Assembly (NCBI GenBank): GCA_947258785.1
Contig: CAMYJT010000001.1
Coordinates: forward strand, 248,001 to 312,000
Direction: 5' to 3'
From: an uncultured Gammaproteobacteria bacterium
GTDB lineage: Bacteria > Pseudomonadota > Gammaproteobacteria > Arenicellales > JAANXG01
DNA length: 64,000 nucleotides
Shown here: piece after piece, positions 8,340-17,701 of the stretch
Layout: each line of letters starts with the position of its first letter
Numbering within the stretch: the stretch's first letter is position 1
Notes under the pieces: model-generated
What the model saw: only the letters and a program-made list of their open reading frames with translations
Database searches by the model: none
What the model was told of the DNA's origin: nothing
Program-made: the position numbers and the translations under genes

Positions 8340-9782
8340 TCAGCCAATGGCCGGGGTTTCCGGACTTCGACGCTTTGCGCGGACCGCTTTCTTTTTCCGC
8401 TTGCCGCCTGCAGATTTTTTTCCAGTCGGTTGGCCCTGTGCCTCCTTCGCCGCTGGTTGTGCTCGCGCAGGCCCTCCGTCACTCGCGTCGGCGCTGGATT
8501 TCTTGTTTGGTGTCTTGCCGTGGCGTTGTCGTCCCAATGCTGAGATCCGTCGCTGCTTACCGGGATCGACCCGCTTTCGCGAACCACCGCGCACCCGCTT
8601 GGATTTCTGAACTATCGGCGGCAGCGGTTCCACCATGCCCACTTCTGAGACCTTGTGCACCGGTATCTTGTGACCAATGTATTGTTCGATATCGTTCAAC
8701 GAGAAGGCATACCTTTCACAGGCAAAACTTATTGCGTCGCCACTCGCTCCTGCCCGAGCGGTGCGCCCGATTCGGTGTACATAGTCCTCGGGATCTTGGG
8801 ACAAGTCGTAGTTGATCACATGGCTGACGTCGGGGATATGCAATCCACGCGCCGCGACATCGGTGGCCACAAGCACCGGTATGGATCCGGTTCGAAAATC
8901 CTGCAACAGTCGCTCGCGCCGGCGCTGTGGCACGTCTCCGGACAACACACCGACGAGATAATCGTTGCCCCGTAACCAACCCTCGACTTTTTCCGCTTCG
9001 CGTTTAGTATTGACAAAAACCAGCGTACGGACCGCACCACTCTGTTTGAGCAATCCGAGCAACAGGGGTATTTTTTCGACGTTAGCCGGGAAATAAACCT
9101 GCTCGGAGACCTGATCCACAGTGAGGTGTTCAGACTCGATTCTTATGACTTGTGGATTGTTCATGTGCTCGTAGGCAAGCTCATTCACCCGCAACGAGAG
9201 CGTGGCCGAAAACAGCATATTCAGTCGCTCCTGCGGCGGTGGCATGCGGCGGAACAAGTAACGAATATCACGGATAAACCCCAGGTCGAACATACGGTCC
9301 GCTTCATCCAGGACTACGACTTGCAGCGCCTTCAGATCGAACAGGTTTTGCCGGGAATAGTCGATCAGACGGCCGGGGGTACCGACTAGAATGTCAACCC
9401 CCTGCTCCAAGGCCTCGCGTTGCTCCTGGTATCCGGTCCCCCCATACACAAGTTCGGTTTTGAAGGAGGTGTGTCGACCGAGTATGGTCGCGTCTTTGTG
9501 GATCTGAATCGCCAGTTCTCTGGTTGGCGCGAGGACCAAGCCCCGAGGCTGCCGGACGGTCCTATCTGGGCGTGGCGGTTTTCTTATCAGGTACGACATC
9601 AAAGCAAGAAGAAACCCGGTCTGGGCCTGGCCCTCCACGTCCTGCCCCGCCAGGGCGAGCGGAAGCGCCTCTGCTTGAATCGGAGTACAAAAAGTGAATC
9701 CGGTGTCGACGAGACCCTGAAGTAGCGGGGCTGGTAAATCTAAATTGGTAAAACGTTGCTTAGTAAGATGTTTTTGTGTCAT
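8340..9782 (-). CDS. rhlB: DEAD-box RNA helicase RhlB, lacking the Walker A GKT
   Basis: RhlB unwinds RNA for the degradosome. The frame extends to 9851, but MTQKHLTKQRF at 9782 matches the family start. Intact motifs: Q motif (CTPIQ), Ia (PTRELAIQ), TPGR, VLDEADRMFDLGF, FSATL, FVNTK, ATDVAARGL and HRIGRTARAG. Motif I is broken: family members have AQTG-TGKTAA-FLL, but here AQTG runs straight into FLLALM (residues 53-60), an in-frame loss of six residues including the phosphate-binding Lys. The last ~85 residues are a Lys/Arg-rich tail, probably RNA-binding. It is divergent from trxA-rho, as in E. coli. The family is certain; ATPase activity is doubtful if the sequence is right. Confidence 0.9.
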   Translation of the reverse strand: MTQKHLTKQRFTNLDLPAPLLQGLVDTGFTFCTPIQAEALPLALAGQDVEGQAQTGFLLALMSYLIRKPPRPDRTVRQPRGLVLAPTRELAIQIHKDATILGRHTSFKTELVYGGTGYQEQREALEQGVDILVGTPGRLIDYSRQNLFDLKALQVVVLDEADRMFDLGFIRDIRYLFRRMPPPQERLNMLFSATLSLRVNELAYEHMNNPQVIRIESEHLTVDQVSEQVYFPANVEKIPLLLGLLKQSGAVRTLVFVNTKREAEKVEGWLRGNDYLVGVLSGDVPQRRRERLLQDFRTGSIPVLVATDVAARGLHIPDVSHVINYDLSQDPEDYVHRIGRTARAGASGDAISFACERYAFSLNDIEQYIGHKIPVHKVSEVGMVEPLPPIVQKSKRVRGGSRKRVDPGKQRRISALGRQRHGKTPNKKSSADASDGGPARAQPAAKEAQGQPTGKKSAGGKRKKKAVRAKRRSPETPAIG

Positions 9783-9890
9783 CACCTCATAGAGGATACC
9801 AGGAAACACACAGTGAGTGGACTTGCAATACGCATTTAAATGGGCACACAATTAGGTATAACTGATTAAAAAATGAGGCCAAAGAATTAC

Positions 9891-10220
9891 ATGTCAGCTT
9901 CTCAAGTCCTTCACGTTACCGATGACAATTTTGATGAGGCCGTGCTGAAGCAGGACCAGCCGGTGTTGGTCGATTACTGGGCCGAATGGTGCGGCCCATG
10001 CAAAATTATAGCTCCGGTGCTGGAAGAGGTTGCACAGGAATACGCCGGCCGGCTCAGCGTAGTCAAGCTCAACATAGACGACAATCCGAATACCCCCCCG
10101 AAGTACGGGATACGCGGAATTCCAACGCTGATGCTGTTCAAAAGCGGCAACGTCGAGGCCACTAGGGTGGGGGCAATGTCCAAGTCTCAGCTCACTGCCT
10201 TCATAGACGGAAACCTGTGA
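9891..10220 (+). CDS. trxA: Thioredoxin
   Basis: A cytoplasmic disulfide reductase for ribonucleotide reductase, PAPS reductase and other proteins. From ATG 9891 it is 109 residues, the normal length (the frame also allows ATG 9873). The active site [17 protein letters not shown] and the cis-Pro segment [11 protein letters not shown] are intact. It is divergent from rhlB and 140 nt upstream of rho, the arrangement found around E. coli trxA. Confidence 0.95.
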   Translation: MSASQVLHVTDDNFDEAVLKQDQPVLVDYWAEWCGPCKIIAPVLEEVAQEYAGRLSVVKLNIDDNPNTPPKYGIRGIPTLMLFKSGNVEATRVGAMSKSQLTAFIDGNL

Positions 10221-10360
10221 AGGAGTGCTGGACGTGTGGTCCTGCACGTGCTAACCTAATATCGGAAATATAAAGTAATTCCACAAACTCCACTGATTTA
10301 CCTTCACCTTCTTGATCGCCGGACGTCCAAAACGGACGGCACCAACGTGTTAACCGCAAT

Positions 10361-11623
10361 ATGTCATTGTCACTGGCAGAACTGAAAAAGAAACCGCCTA
10401 CTGAATTGGCGGAGATTGCTCGGTCAATGGATCTGGACGGGCTAGGCCGGATGCGTAAACAGGACCAGATTTTCGCCATCCTCAAGGCTCAAGCTAAAAA
10501 GGGTGAGGATATCACCGGCGGCGGCATCGTCGAGATACTGCAAGACGGTTTCGGATTTCTGCGCTCATCGGACAGTTCTTATCTGGCGGGACCAGACGAT
10601 ATTTATGTCTCGCCAAGCCAAATCCGGCGGTTCAATTTACGGACCGGCGACACAATCAATGGATTGATTCGACCGCCCAAAGAATCCGAGCGCTATTTCG
10701 CGCTGCTCAAGGTAGAGGCCATAAACTTCCAGTCTCCGGATGAGGCAAAGAACAAAATTTTGTTCGAGAACCTCACCCCCCTACATCCAGACGAGCGTAT
10801 ACGTCTGGAGCAAGAAAACGGCTCTGCTGAGGATTTGACGGCGCGCGTTATCGACCTTATCGCCCCGGTAGGAAAAGGCCAGCGCGGCCTCATCGTCTCG
10901 TCTCCAAAGAGTGGGAAGACAGTCATACTGCAGCAAATCGCGCACTCTATTACCGCTAATCACCCCGAGTGCATATTGATGGTGCTGTTGATAGACGAGC
11001 GCCCGGAAGAGGTCACCGAAATGCAGCGTTCGGTCAAAGGCGAAGTCGTCTCGTCCACTTTCGATGAGCCTGCCGCCCGTCATGTGCAGGTGGCAGAGAT
11101 GGTGATCGAAAAGGCCAAACGACTGGTGGAACACAAGAAGGACGTCGTGATTCTGCTCGACTCGATAACTCGCCTCGCTCGGGCCTACAACACGGTCCAA
11201 CCGGCCTCCGGCAAGGTGTTGACTGGCGGTGTGGACGCCAACGCACTACAAAAACCAAAGCGTTTCTTCGGCGCCGCACGCAACATCGAAGAGGGCGGCA
11301 GCTTGACCATATTGGCTACTGCGCTGATTGACACCGGCTCGAAGATGGATGACGTCATTTATGAAGAGTTCAAAGGCACGGGCAATCTGGAGATTCATCT
11401 TGATCGACGGATCTCCGAAAAGCGAGTTTATCCGGCGATCATTATCAGCAAATCCGGTACGCGGCGGGAAGAGCTGCTCACCGACCCAAACGAGCTACAG
11501 AAAATTTGGCTGTTACGCAAACTTCTGCACCCCATGGATGACGTAGAGGCAATCGAATTTCTTCTCGACAAACTTCGCGCCACAAAATCAAATGCGGAAT
11601 TTTTCCAGTCCATGAAACGTTGA
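10361..11623 (+). CDS. rho: Transcription termination factor Rho
   Basis: A hexameric RNA-dependent ATPase that ends transcription at C-rich, untranslated RNA. The 420 residues cover the N-terminal helical region, the cold-shock-like RNA-binding domain (DGFGFLRS...[20 protein letters not shown]), Walker A (SSPKSGKT), the catalytic region [15 protein letters not shown], the Q loop ([21 protein letters not shown]) and the R loop ([12 protein letters not shown] [15 protein letters not shown]). A small oddity is [12 protein letters not shown] where most Rho proteins have PAID or PAIN. The 140-nt leader after trxA may support rho autoregulation, but no specific site was identified. Confidence 0.97.
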   Translation: MSLSLAELKKKPPTELAEIARSMDLDGLGRMRKQDQIFAILKAQAKKGEDITGGGIVEILQDGFGFLRSSDSSYLAGPDDIYVSPSQIRRFNLRTGDTINGLIRPPKESERYFALLKVEAINFQSPDEAKNKILFENLTPLHPDERIRLEQENGSAEDLTARVIDLIAPVGKGQRGLIVSSPKSGKTVILQQIAHSITANHPECILMVLLIDERPEEVTEMQRSVKGEVVSSTFDEPAARHVQVAEMVIEKAKRLVEHKKDVVILLDSITRLARAYNTVQPASGKVLTGGVDANALQKPKRFFGAARNIEEGGSLTILATALIDTGSKMDDVIYEEFKGTGNLEIHLDRRISEKRVYPAIIISKSGTRREELLTDPNELQKIWLLRKLLHPMDDVEAIEFLLDKLRATKSNAEFFQSMKR

Positions 11624-11645
11624 TCCGCCTGCAACCGGCGATACC

Positions 11646-11674
11646 TTGAATCAGCGCTGAGTTTGACCTATCAT
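11646..11674 (+). promoter_or_regulatory. Candidate sigma-70 promoter of rpmE
   Basis: TTGAAT at 11646-11651 and TATCAT at 11669-11674 are separated by exactly 17 nt, 43 nt ahead of the rpmE start. A ribosome-binding GGGAG lies at about 11705-11709. Confidence 0.5.
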
Positions 11675-11716
11675 CTCGCGCGATTTTGTGGCCCCCCGTG
11701 ATTAGGGAGCTCAGTT

Positions 11717-11923
11717 ATGAAAAGCGGTATCCACCCAAAATACGAAGTCACCAAGGTCAGTTGTGCGTGCGGAAACTCCTTTGAGACCCGCTCCACCATT
11801 GGCCGCGACCTGCACGTTGAAATCTGCTCCGCCTGTCACCCGTTTTACACCGGCAAACAGAAGATCGTTGATACTGAAGGCCGGGTCGGCAAATTCAAGC
11901 AAAAGTACGGACGCCCCACCTGA
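11717..11923 (+). CDS. rpmE: 50S ribosomal protein L31, zinc type
   Basis: A 68-residue ribosomal protein of the zinc-binding (C+) form: Cys pairs in SCACGNSF and EICSACHPF. Also seen are the family start [10 protein letters not shown] and the [13 protein letters not shown] segment. L31 bridges the subunits in the central protuberance. A good ribosome-binding site precedes ATG 11717. The gene has its own candidate promoter downstream of rho. Confidence 0.96.
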   Translation: MKSGIHPKYEVTKVSCACGNSFETRSTIGRDLHVEICSACHPFYTGKQKIVDTEGRVGKFKQKYGRPT

Positions 11924-12071
11924 CACACCGTCACCGGGCGGCCCACTTCTGGACTGACGCGACGGTCGGGCCGATTTACGGTAGCGGATCAACTACTCTC
12001 GCACCGCTCGCTCGTCTAAAATTGGGGCGCGTCCGGTTTCGTGCACGGCGTGCAGGGGTGCGACCAAATCC

Positions 12072-14606
12072 ATGGAGCAACATCCTTTCCTAAATTCACT
12101 GCCGGCGATCATTGCGCTGCTGTTCAAGGGCGCAATTTATCTCTTCGCCCACTATTCCGAGACACACAATAGAAATACTCAGGTTTTTTTAATCTTTCTG
12201 TTCGCACTGTCGATTCAAAACGTCGCCGAGGTTTCTCATTTTTTTGTCATCGCCAACGACGAGATACCAATATTCGAATTCCAGGTCTATTACCTATCGA
12301 GCATTGCCGGTCTGGCGCTGGCGCTTCATTTAGGTGTGCTAATTGCCATCAAGTCAGAACAGCGAGTAATTCCCGGCGCGTTGCTGTTCGGCACTTACGC
12401 ATTCGCAGCCTTACTGGTTGTGATGCTCGTCAGCGGCGACAGCCTGGTGCAGGGCTACCAACGCATCGGCTACACGCTGACGCGCGATCCCGGGCCTTAC
12501 TACCTGTTGTTCGAGATCTACACCATTGGTGTGGCCGCTGGAATTGCAGCGCTATTCGGATATGGGGCGCTCTGCCAGCCCAGTGCGGCCAAGCGGGCGC
12601 AATGTTCGCTGTTGTTGATCGGAATTTCGCCGGCCTTACTAGTCGTGCTGTTGGTCGTCGTATTGTTGCATTTTGGGATTAAATGGGTAAACGCGACAAT
12701 AATCTTACCCTTTACGATCACCATCTTCCTGGTGGTATCCGCGTACGCTATTTACCAGCACCGGATTTTCGATATTCATCTGTATTTGCCATGGTCCAAG
12801 GTACGTCGCCGCAAGACTGTATTTCACAACAACATACGGCGCTTGATCACCGAAATTGCCGACCTTCCTTCAGTCAATCAAATCGTTCAACGCATATCTG
12901 ACCTGTTCCACTGTCCGGTACTGCTGGTCGGCGCACAAAAACCGGTGTTTGCCGGTGATGTCCCCCATCGAATGTACGAATTGCCACGGCTGGATCTCGG
13001 AAAAATCGACCAAATCATCTTCGCCAACGAGATTGCAGAAAGCCATCCCGACATGTGCGAAAAACTGAGAGCGCACGGTATTTCTGCGGTCATACCCTTT
13101 TATCCTTACTCTGGCAACATGGCCGGCTGGCTTTTGCTCGGGGAAACATTCACTGAGCATGTCTACTCGCCGCCTGATTTTCGCCTGGTGGAGGAATTAT
13201 TCGGCAAAATGGCCGACCTGTTTGTCGAAAAGTTCGCAACTTTGCGCTCGCAACTGCGGACTGCCAACAAAGAAATACACAACCTGCGGGTTGACTATGC
13301 AAAAATTGAAAAGCAATTGCGAACACTGGAAAGGGAAAACATCGCCTTGCGCGGCGCCAACGAATCACTGGCCTTAACCGTATCCGACATCAGCATCGCA
13401 CGAACCACTGAGGCAATCGGCACCACTTTGGCAATACCCATGGTCTTCCTGGGTCGGGACAAGCAGATGACTCAGCAGCTGCACAAAACGTTTCGCGACG
13501 TTCGAACGTTTGTGAGTCCGAGTACCGCTGCTTTCGACCGCAGCGAACGATCCGGGGCTCTCATCTGCCGCATCTCTGGCCGATGGTCAAAGCTCGAACA
13601 GTATCTGGCCATACGCACAGATCCCCTGGTATGCGTGTTATACGGACCAGACGCAAGGCGTTTCGTACGACACGGCTTGTCGAGGCTGGGCGGACATCTA
13701 ATTGATGTCCTGCCGGAACCCGCACCGCCGAAGACCGCCGTCAGCCGAGTCCGCACTTTGCTCAACCTGCGCAAGCACATATTTTCACTTCGTGACAACA
13801 GGCACCCGCTCATCGGTCGAAGTGCGGCTTTCACTTCGTACATGCAGCGGCTTCAGTTCGCCGCCGGATTCAGCGACCCCGTGCTGATATTTCACGATGA
13901 CGCTGGCCTGCTGGAGGAGTCCGCACAATACTTGCACCAATACGGAAACCAGCACGCAAAATTTGTGGTTCTCGAATCCAATCAGGTTGACGACGCGAAT
14001 GACCTCATCAACACGACCGTGTTGATTCAGGAACCTGGAGAAATCTCCCTTGGACAGGCCCACCGACTGTTCATGGAGTTCAGCAGTCTACCGGCGTTGA
14101 AGCGCTCGCGCATAATTTTCGGCTGTCGATGCGACGAAGCTAAATCCGTGCGGCTCGACCGTGGGCATAACCGGGGCTTCAGTCTCTCCGCTCCACGGCT
14201 TTCCGCGCGGCAGCACGACATTCCGCTGCTCGCGCAGTACTTCACGCTGCGATTCAATCTGGAGTTCGGGGCATGGGTGCATCTCACCGCGGAGGAGATC
14301 AAGTCCCTGCAACTGCATGAGCCAGCGCCATGGACCGTTGAGGGTCTTCGTCACGCGGTAGCGGCGTTTTTGAATGATAAGGCCCATACATTGGAACGAG
14401 ATAAGATGGTGCCGGTGGACGACATCGATATTGTCAGTGACGAACGCTCATTGGACGAATTGATAGCGGAATTCGAGTCGAGAATTATTCGCCTAGCGTT
14501 GGAGCGATGCGACTGGAACAAAGCCAAGGCGGCCCGGCTGCTGGGTGTACGTTCAAATACCTTGTATTACAAGATACAACGGTACGGTCTGGAGTACTCG
14601 CGGTGA
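12072..14606 (+). CDS. Membrane sensor-regulator: 7TM, GAF-like, degenerate sigma-54-activator region, Fis-type HTH
   Basis: An 844-residue chain. Residues 1-235 contain about seven hydrophobic helices like the N-terminal region of 7TM-type histidine kinases. About 240-395 resembles a GAF domain, followed by a heptad-rich coil (395-440). At 455-560 there may be a decayed receiver-like fold. From 575, HPLIGRSAAFTSYMQRLQF aligns with the start of sigma-54-activator AAA+ domains, and LSARQHDIPLLAQYF with their LRxRxxDIPLLxxxF motif. The Walker A position reads VLIFHDDAGLLEES and there is no GAFTGA loop, so ATP hydrolysis and sigma-54 contact look lost. The last 45 residues are a Fis-type helix-turn-helix (WNKAKAARLLGVRSNTLYYK). 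Probably a membrane-bound, ATP-independent DNA-binding regulator. Function inferred; architecture seen. Confidence 0.75.
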   Translation: MEQHPFLNSLPAIIALLFKGAIYLFAHYSETHNRNTQVFLIFLFALSIQNVAEVSHFFVIANDEIPIFEFQVYYLSSIAGLALALHLGVLIAIKSEQRVIPGALLFGTYAFAALLVVMLVSGDSLVQGYQRIGYTLTRDPGPYYLLFEIYTIGVAAGIAALFGYGALCQPSAAKRAQCSLLLIGISPALLVVLLVVVLLHFGIKWVNATIILPFTITIFLVVSAYAIYQHRIFDIHLYLPWSKVRRRKTVFHNNIRRLITEIADLPSVNQIVQRISDLFHCPVLLVGAQKPVFAGDVPHRMYELPRLDLGKIDQIIFANEIAESHPDMCEKLRAHGISAVIPFYPYSGNMAGWLLLGETFTEHVYSPPDFRLVEELFGKMADLFVEKFATLRSQLRTANKEIHNLRVDYAKIEKQLRTLERENIALRGANESLALTVSDISIARTTEAIGTTLAIPMVFLGRDKQMTQQLHKTFRDVRTFVSPSTAAFDRSERSGALICRISGRWSKLEQYLAIRTDPLVCVLYGPDARRFVRHGLSRLGGHLIDVLPEPAPPKTAVSRVRTLLNLRKHIFSLRDNRHPLIGRSAAFTSYMQRLQFAAGFSDPVLIFHDDAGLLEESAQYLHQYGNQHAKFVVLESNQVDDANDLINTTVLIQEPGEISLGQAHRLFMEFSSLPALKRSRIIFGCRCDEAKSVRLDRGHNRGFSLSAPRLSARQHDIPLLAQYFTLRFNLEFGAWVHLTAEEIKSLQLHEPAPWTVEGLRHAVAAFLNDKAHTLERDKMVPVDDIDIVSDERSLDELIAEFESRIIRLALERCDWNKAKAARLLGVRSNTLYYKIQRYGLEYSR

Positions 14607-14641
14607 TCGCAGACCGACAGGAAAATTAAACGTTCAGAAAC

Positions 14642-14812
14642 TTATATCTCTACCATTTCGAAATCGGCTTTCCCAGCACCACAGTCTGGACACTGCCAGG
14701 TTTCCGGTACGTCTTCCCACCGCGTGCCCGGTGGAATACCCGCGTCCGGCAAACCCATTTCCTCTTCGTACACGAACCCACATATCACACACATAAAGCT
14801 CTTGTATTCCAC
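14642..14812 (-). CDS. rubA: Rubredoxin
   Basis: A 56-residue one-iron electron carrier. Read on the minus strand from GTG 14812 to TAA 14642-14644. Both iron-binding Cys pairs are present, CVICG near the start and CPDCG near the end, with the conserved core [20 protein letters not shown] between them. A GGAG ribosome-binding site lies 7 nt before the GTG. Rubredoxins pass electrons to oxidases, alkane hydroxylases or oxygen-detoxifying enzymes; no partner is seen nearby. Divergent from thiD, an order common in Gammaproteobacteria. Confidence 0.93.
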   Translation of the reverse strand: MEYKSFMCVICGFVYEEEMGLPDAGIPPGTRWEDVPETWQCPDCGAGKADFEMVEI

Positions 14813-14848
14813 CGTTTTACTCCAAGTCGGGCGGGGTGAAATTACGGT

Positions 14849-14876
14849 ATTATAGAGGTATGGGGGACAGACCCAA
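14849..14876 (-). promoter_or_regulatory. Candidate sigma-70 promoter of rubredoxin
   Basis: On the minus strand TTGGGT (14876-14871) and a perfect TATAAT (14854-14849) are separated by 16 nt. They end 36 nt ahead of the rubredoxin GTG. Confidence 0.5.
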
Positions 14877-14913
14877 TGACACCATTGCCGCCAGCGTGGG
14901 ACCTTGACGCAAT

Positions 14914-15759
14914 GTGCGGGCTGGTCCGAATACGTCGCACATAGTGGCCGTTGATATAAACTCGATTCCCCGCGCTCGACCTCGGGTATTGGTATTCGGC
15001 GGCCATGACCCCAGCGGTGGCGCTGGAATCGCCGCCGATACCTCTACACTGCTGGCCCTCGGTTGCCACCCGCTGGTTGTGGTTACCGCCATCACCGTAC
15101 AGAACACCCAGGCGTTGAAGCGTTATCAGCTCTTACCACCGGAGCTAATTGCCGCCCAGGCGTCCTGTGTGCTGGACGACGCTGACGTTGCGGTCAGCAA
15201 GACCGGCATGTTGGGGTCATCGGCGACGGTTGCAACCGTCGCCGGGATACTGTCCAGGGCACCAGCGAGCCCCTTGGTCGTCGATCCGGTCTTGCTTGCC
15301 GATCAGGGGGGTTCCTTGTCCGAGCCCGATCTTGGTCCAGCGTTACGCAAACTGTTGTTCCCGCGGGCAACCGTCGCCACACCCAACCTCGACGAATGCT
15401 TTGCGCTGGCTTCTACCGACAACGTGGATGACGCCGCCCGTGAGTTACTGGCCTTGGGGTGTCAAAACATTCTGGTTACGGGCACCTCCGCTGCAACTCC
15501 GCAGGTTGTACACCGCTTGTACCGGTCTTCGAGCGAGGAGGTGGAGGCATCGGAATGGCCACGACTGTCAAGAAATTACCACGGCTCAGGCTGCACCCTG
15601 GCGTCTGCCCTCGCCGCGTTTTTGGCCCATGGGCACTGCGTCTCCACGGCCGCTCAGCTGGCCCTCGAATACACATGGCGGGCGCTTCAGCATGGATACC
15701 AGCCAGGGCTCGGACAAAGCGTTCCGAACCGTCTATGGCGGTCTCAGGCCGACTCGTGA
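14914..15759 (+). CDS. thiD: Hydroxymethylpyrimidine (phosphate) kinase
   Basis: Phosphorylates HMP and HMP-phosphate for thiamine synthesis in the cytoplasm. It is a ribokinase-fold protein of 281 residues from GTG 14914; a GTG at 14944 would give 271. Seen: substrate motif [32 protein letters not shown], and the anion-hole/catalytic region [18 protein letters not shown]. The gene is followed directly by thiE and hemL. No THI-box riboswitch was recognised in the 100-nt upstream region. Confidence 0.93.
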   Translation: MRAGPNTSHIVAVDINSIPRARPRVLVFGGHDPSGGAGIAADTSTLLALGCHPLVVVTAITVQNTQALKRYQLLPPELIAAQASCVLDDADVAVSKTGMLGSSATVATVAGILSRAPASPLVVDPVLLADQGGSLSEPDLGPALRKLLFPRATVATPNLDECFALASTDNVDDAARELLALGCQNILVTGTSAATPQVVHRLYRSSSEEVEASEWPRLSRNYHGSGCTLASALAAFLAHGHCVSTAAQLALEYTWRALQHGYQPGLGQSVPNRLWRSQADS

Positions 15760-16406
15760 AGATCCACGGTCTCTACGTCATCACCGACCCGCTGCCGCCG
15801 GGCGACGCTTTGCTGAACGCGGTGGCAGGTGTCCTGGCCGGCGGTGCCAAGACCGTTCAATACCGAAACAAATCGGCTGATCCACGCCTCAGGCATGAGC
15901 AGGCGCTGCAGGTTCGCCGACTGTGTTGGCAGCATGGGCGTACATTTATCGTCAACGATGACCCCGACCTGGCGGTAGCGGTGGACGCAGATGGTGTCCA
16001 CATCGGCCGAGAAGATCCCGAGCTCGGAACCACACGAAGGTTGGTCGGTAAACATCGGTTGATTGGGGTCTCCTGCTACAACGACCTGGATCTGGCGCTG
16101 GCGGCACAGGCGCAGGGAGCCGATTACGTTGCGTTCGGAAGCTTCTATCCGTCCCGCGCCAAGCCACAGGCGACCCGTGCCGATGTTGAATTGCTGCTAC
16201 GGGCACGCCCGGTATTGCAGATACCGATAGTTGCGATCGGAGGCATAACCCCGGAAAATGGCGCGCCGCTGTTGCGGGCCGGTGCCGATGCCCTGGCGGT
16301 GATCCATGCGGTGTTCGGGTGTTCCGACCACCGGAGGGCGGCAGGGCGACTGGCCCGATTGTTTACCAACGAGGGAGTGCAACGCGATGAATCAAAGCCT
16401 GATTGA
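15756..16406 (+). CDS. thiE: Thiamine-phosphate synthase
   Basis: Joins HMP-pyrophosphate and thiazole-phosphate to thiamine phosphate. The chosen start, GTG 15756, overlaps the thiD TGA (GTGA), suggests translational coupling, and gives 216 residues, the usual length; ATG 15735 is an alternative. A TIM-barrel protein with [52 protein letters not shown] and [12 protein letters not shown], all substrate- or phosphate-binding segments. The same frame is open far upstream, but that part overlaps thiD and is not coding. Confidence 0.93.
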   Translation: MKIHGLYVITDPLPPGDALLNAVAGVLAGGAKTVQYRNKSADPRLRHEQALQVRRLCWQHGRTFIVNDDPDLAVAVDADGVHIGREDPELGTTRRLVGKHRLIGVSCYNDLDLALAAQAQGADYVAFGSFYPSRAKPQATRADVELLLRARPVLQIPIVAIGGITPENGAPLLRAGADALAVIHAVFGCSDHRRAAGRLARLFTNEGVQRDESKPD

Positions 16407-17664
16407 GGAGGCCAGGAAGTACATCCCTGGAGGCGTAAATTCACCGGTCCGGGCGTTTAAAGCGGTGGGCGGCGATCCCGTCTTCGTACACCGGGCAAAG
16501 GGTGCCTATTTGTGGGACGTCAACGGCCAACAATATATCGACTACGTGGGTTCTTGGGGACCCATGATTCTCGGCCACGCCCATCCGGCTGTCGTCAGGG
16601 CGGTAAAGACCGCCGCCGAGTTCGGCCTGAGCTTTGGGGCGCCCACCAGCATCGAGACGGAAATGGCCAGAACATTGTGCGAACTCATTCCTTCGCTGGA
16701 TCAGGTGCGAATGGTCAGTTCCGGCACCGAGGCCACGATGAGCGCGATCCGGCTGGCCAGAGGATTTACCGGGCGGGACAAGCTGGTGAAATTCGAGGGC
16801 TGCTACCACGGTCACGCGGACAGTCTACTGGTGAAGGCCGGTTCGGGGGCCTTGACCCTAGGTGTCCCCACCTCGCCTGGAGTCCCTCAGTCCCTGGCGG
16901 AACACACGATCACCCTTGACTACAACGACATTAGCCAAGTACGTGAGATGTTCGCGGACCTCGGTGAGCAAATCGCGGCGATAATAGTTGAGCCGGTCGC
17001 GGGCAATATGAACTGCGTTCGTCCGCTGCCCGGTTTCTTGAATGGGCTGAGGGATGTTTGCAACGACTACGACAGTGTGTTGATCTTCGACGAGGTAATG
17101 ACCGGCTTTCGTGTCGGGCTGACCGGCGCCCAAGGCCTGTATGACGTGCAGCCCGATCTGACGACCTTCGGAAAGATCATCGGCGGAGGAATGCCGGTCG
17201 GCGCCTTCGGTGGGCGTGCGGAAATCATGGCCAGTATTGCGCCGGACGGGCCCGTCTACCAGGCTGGCACCCTGTCCGGCAACCCCTTGGCGATGGCGGC
17301 CGGGTTGGCCACTCTGCGTCTGTTATCTGAAACGGGACTTTACGAGCGGCTGGGGGATACCACCTCACGCCTCGCCGAAGGATTAAAGGATGCCGCATCC
17401 AGCGCCGGAGTGCCGGTCTGTGCGCAGTCAGTCGGTGGTATGTTTGGCTTGTTCTTTACCGATGCTGACAGCGTGAGCTCTTTTCAGCAGGTCACAGCGT
17501 GTGATATCGAGGCGTTCAAACGCTTCTTCCACGCCATGTTGCGTCGGGGCGTGTATCTCGCTCCATCCTCTTTTGAGGCGGGTTTCGTCTCGGTTGCGCA
17601 CTCCGACGCGGACATCGATCAAACCGTCTGCGCTGCGAAGGAGGCATTTCTGGAATTGGCGTAA
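16387..17664 (+). CDS. hemL: Glutamate-1-semialdehyde 2,1-aminomutase
   Basis: A PLP enzyme that makes 5-aminolevulinate from glutamate-1-semialdehyde in the C5 haem pathway. 425 residues from ATG 16387, which overlaps thiE by 20 nt and has a GGGAG upstream. Seen: [47 protein letters not shown], and the PLP lysine in [17 protein letters not shown]. The thiD-thiE-hemL cluster is common in this class. Confidence 0.97.
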   Translation: MNQSLIEEARKYIPGGVNSPVRAFKAVGGDPVFVHRAKGAYLWDVNGQQYIDYVGSWGPMILGHAHPAVVRAVKTAAEFGLSFGAPTSIETEMARTLCELIPSLDQVRMVSSGTEATMSAIRLARGFTGRDKLVKFEGCYHGHADSLLVKAGSGALTLGVPTSPGVPQSLAEHTITLDYNDISQVREMFADLGEQIAAIIVEPVAGNMNCVRPLPGFLNGLRDVCNDYDSVLIFDEVMTGFRVGLTGAQGLYDVQPDLTTFGKIIGGGMPVGAFGGRAEIMASIAPDGPVYQAGTLSGNPLAMAAGLATLRLLSETGLYERLGDTTSRLAEGLKDAASSAGVPVCAQSVGGMFGLFFTDADSVSSFQQVTACDIEAFKRFFHAMLRRGVYLAPSSFEAGFVSVAHSDADIDQTVCAAKEAFLELA

Positions 17665-17701
17665 GCCGTGGCGGGCAACGCGCAACCGGAGATGCTGGGG
17701 C

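Noticed and set aside
14813..14913. TPP riboswitch ahead of thiD
   Set aside because: The region is only about 100 nt, contains the rubredoxin promoter, and lacks the conserved THI-box segments (such as CTGAGA and the ACCTGATCTGG-like stretch).
15459..15755. N-terminal extension of thiE by about 99 codons
   Set aside because: It lies entirely within thiD, has no ThiE similarity, and the GTG at 15756 overlapping the thiD stop gives the normal ThiE length.
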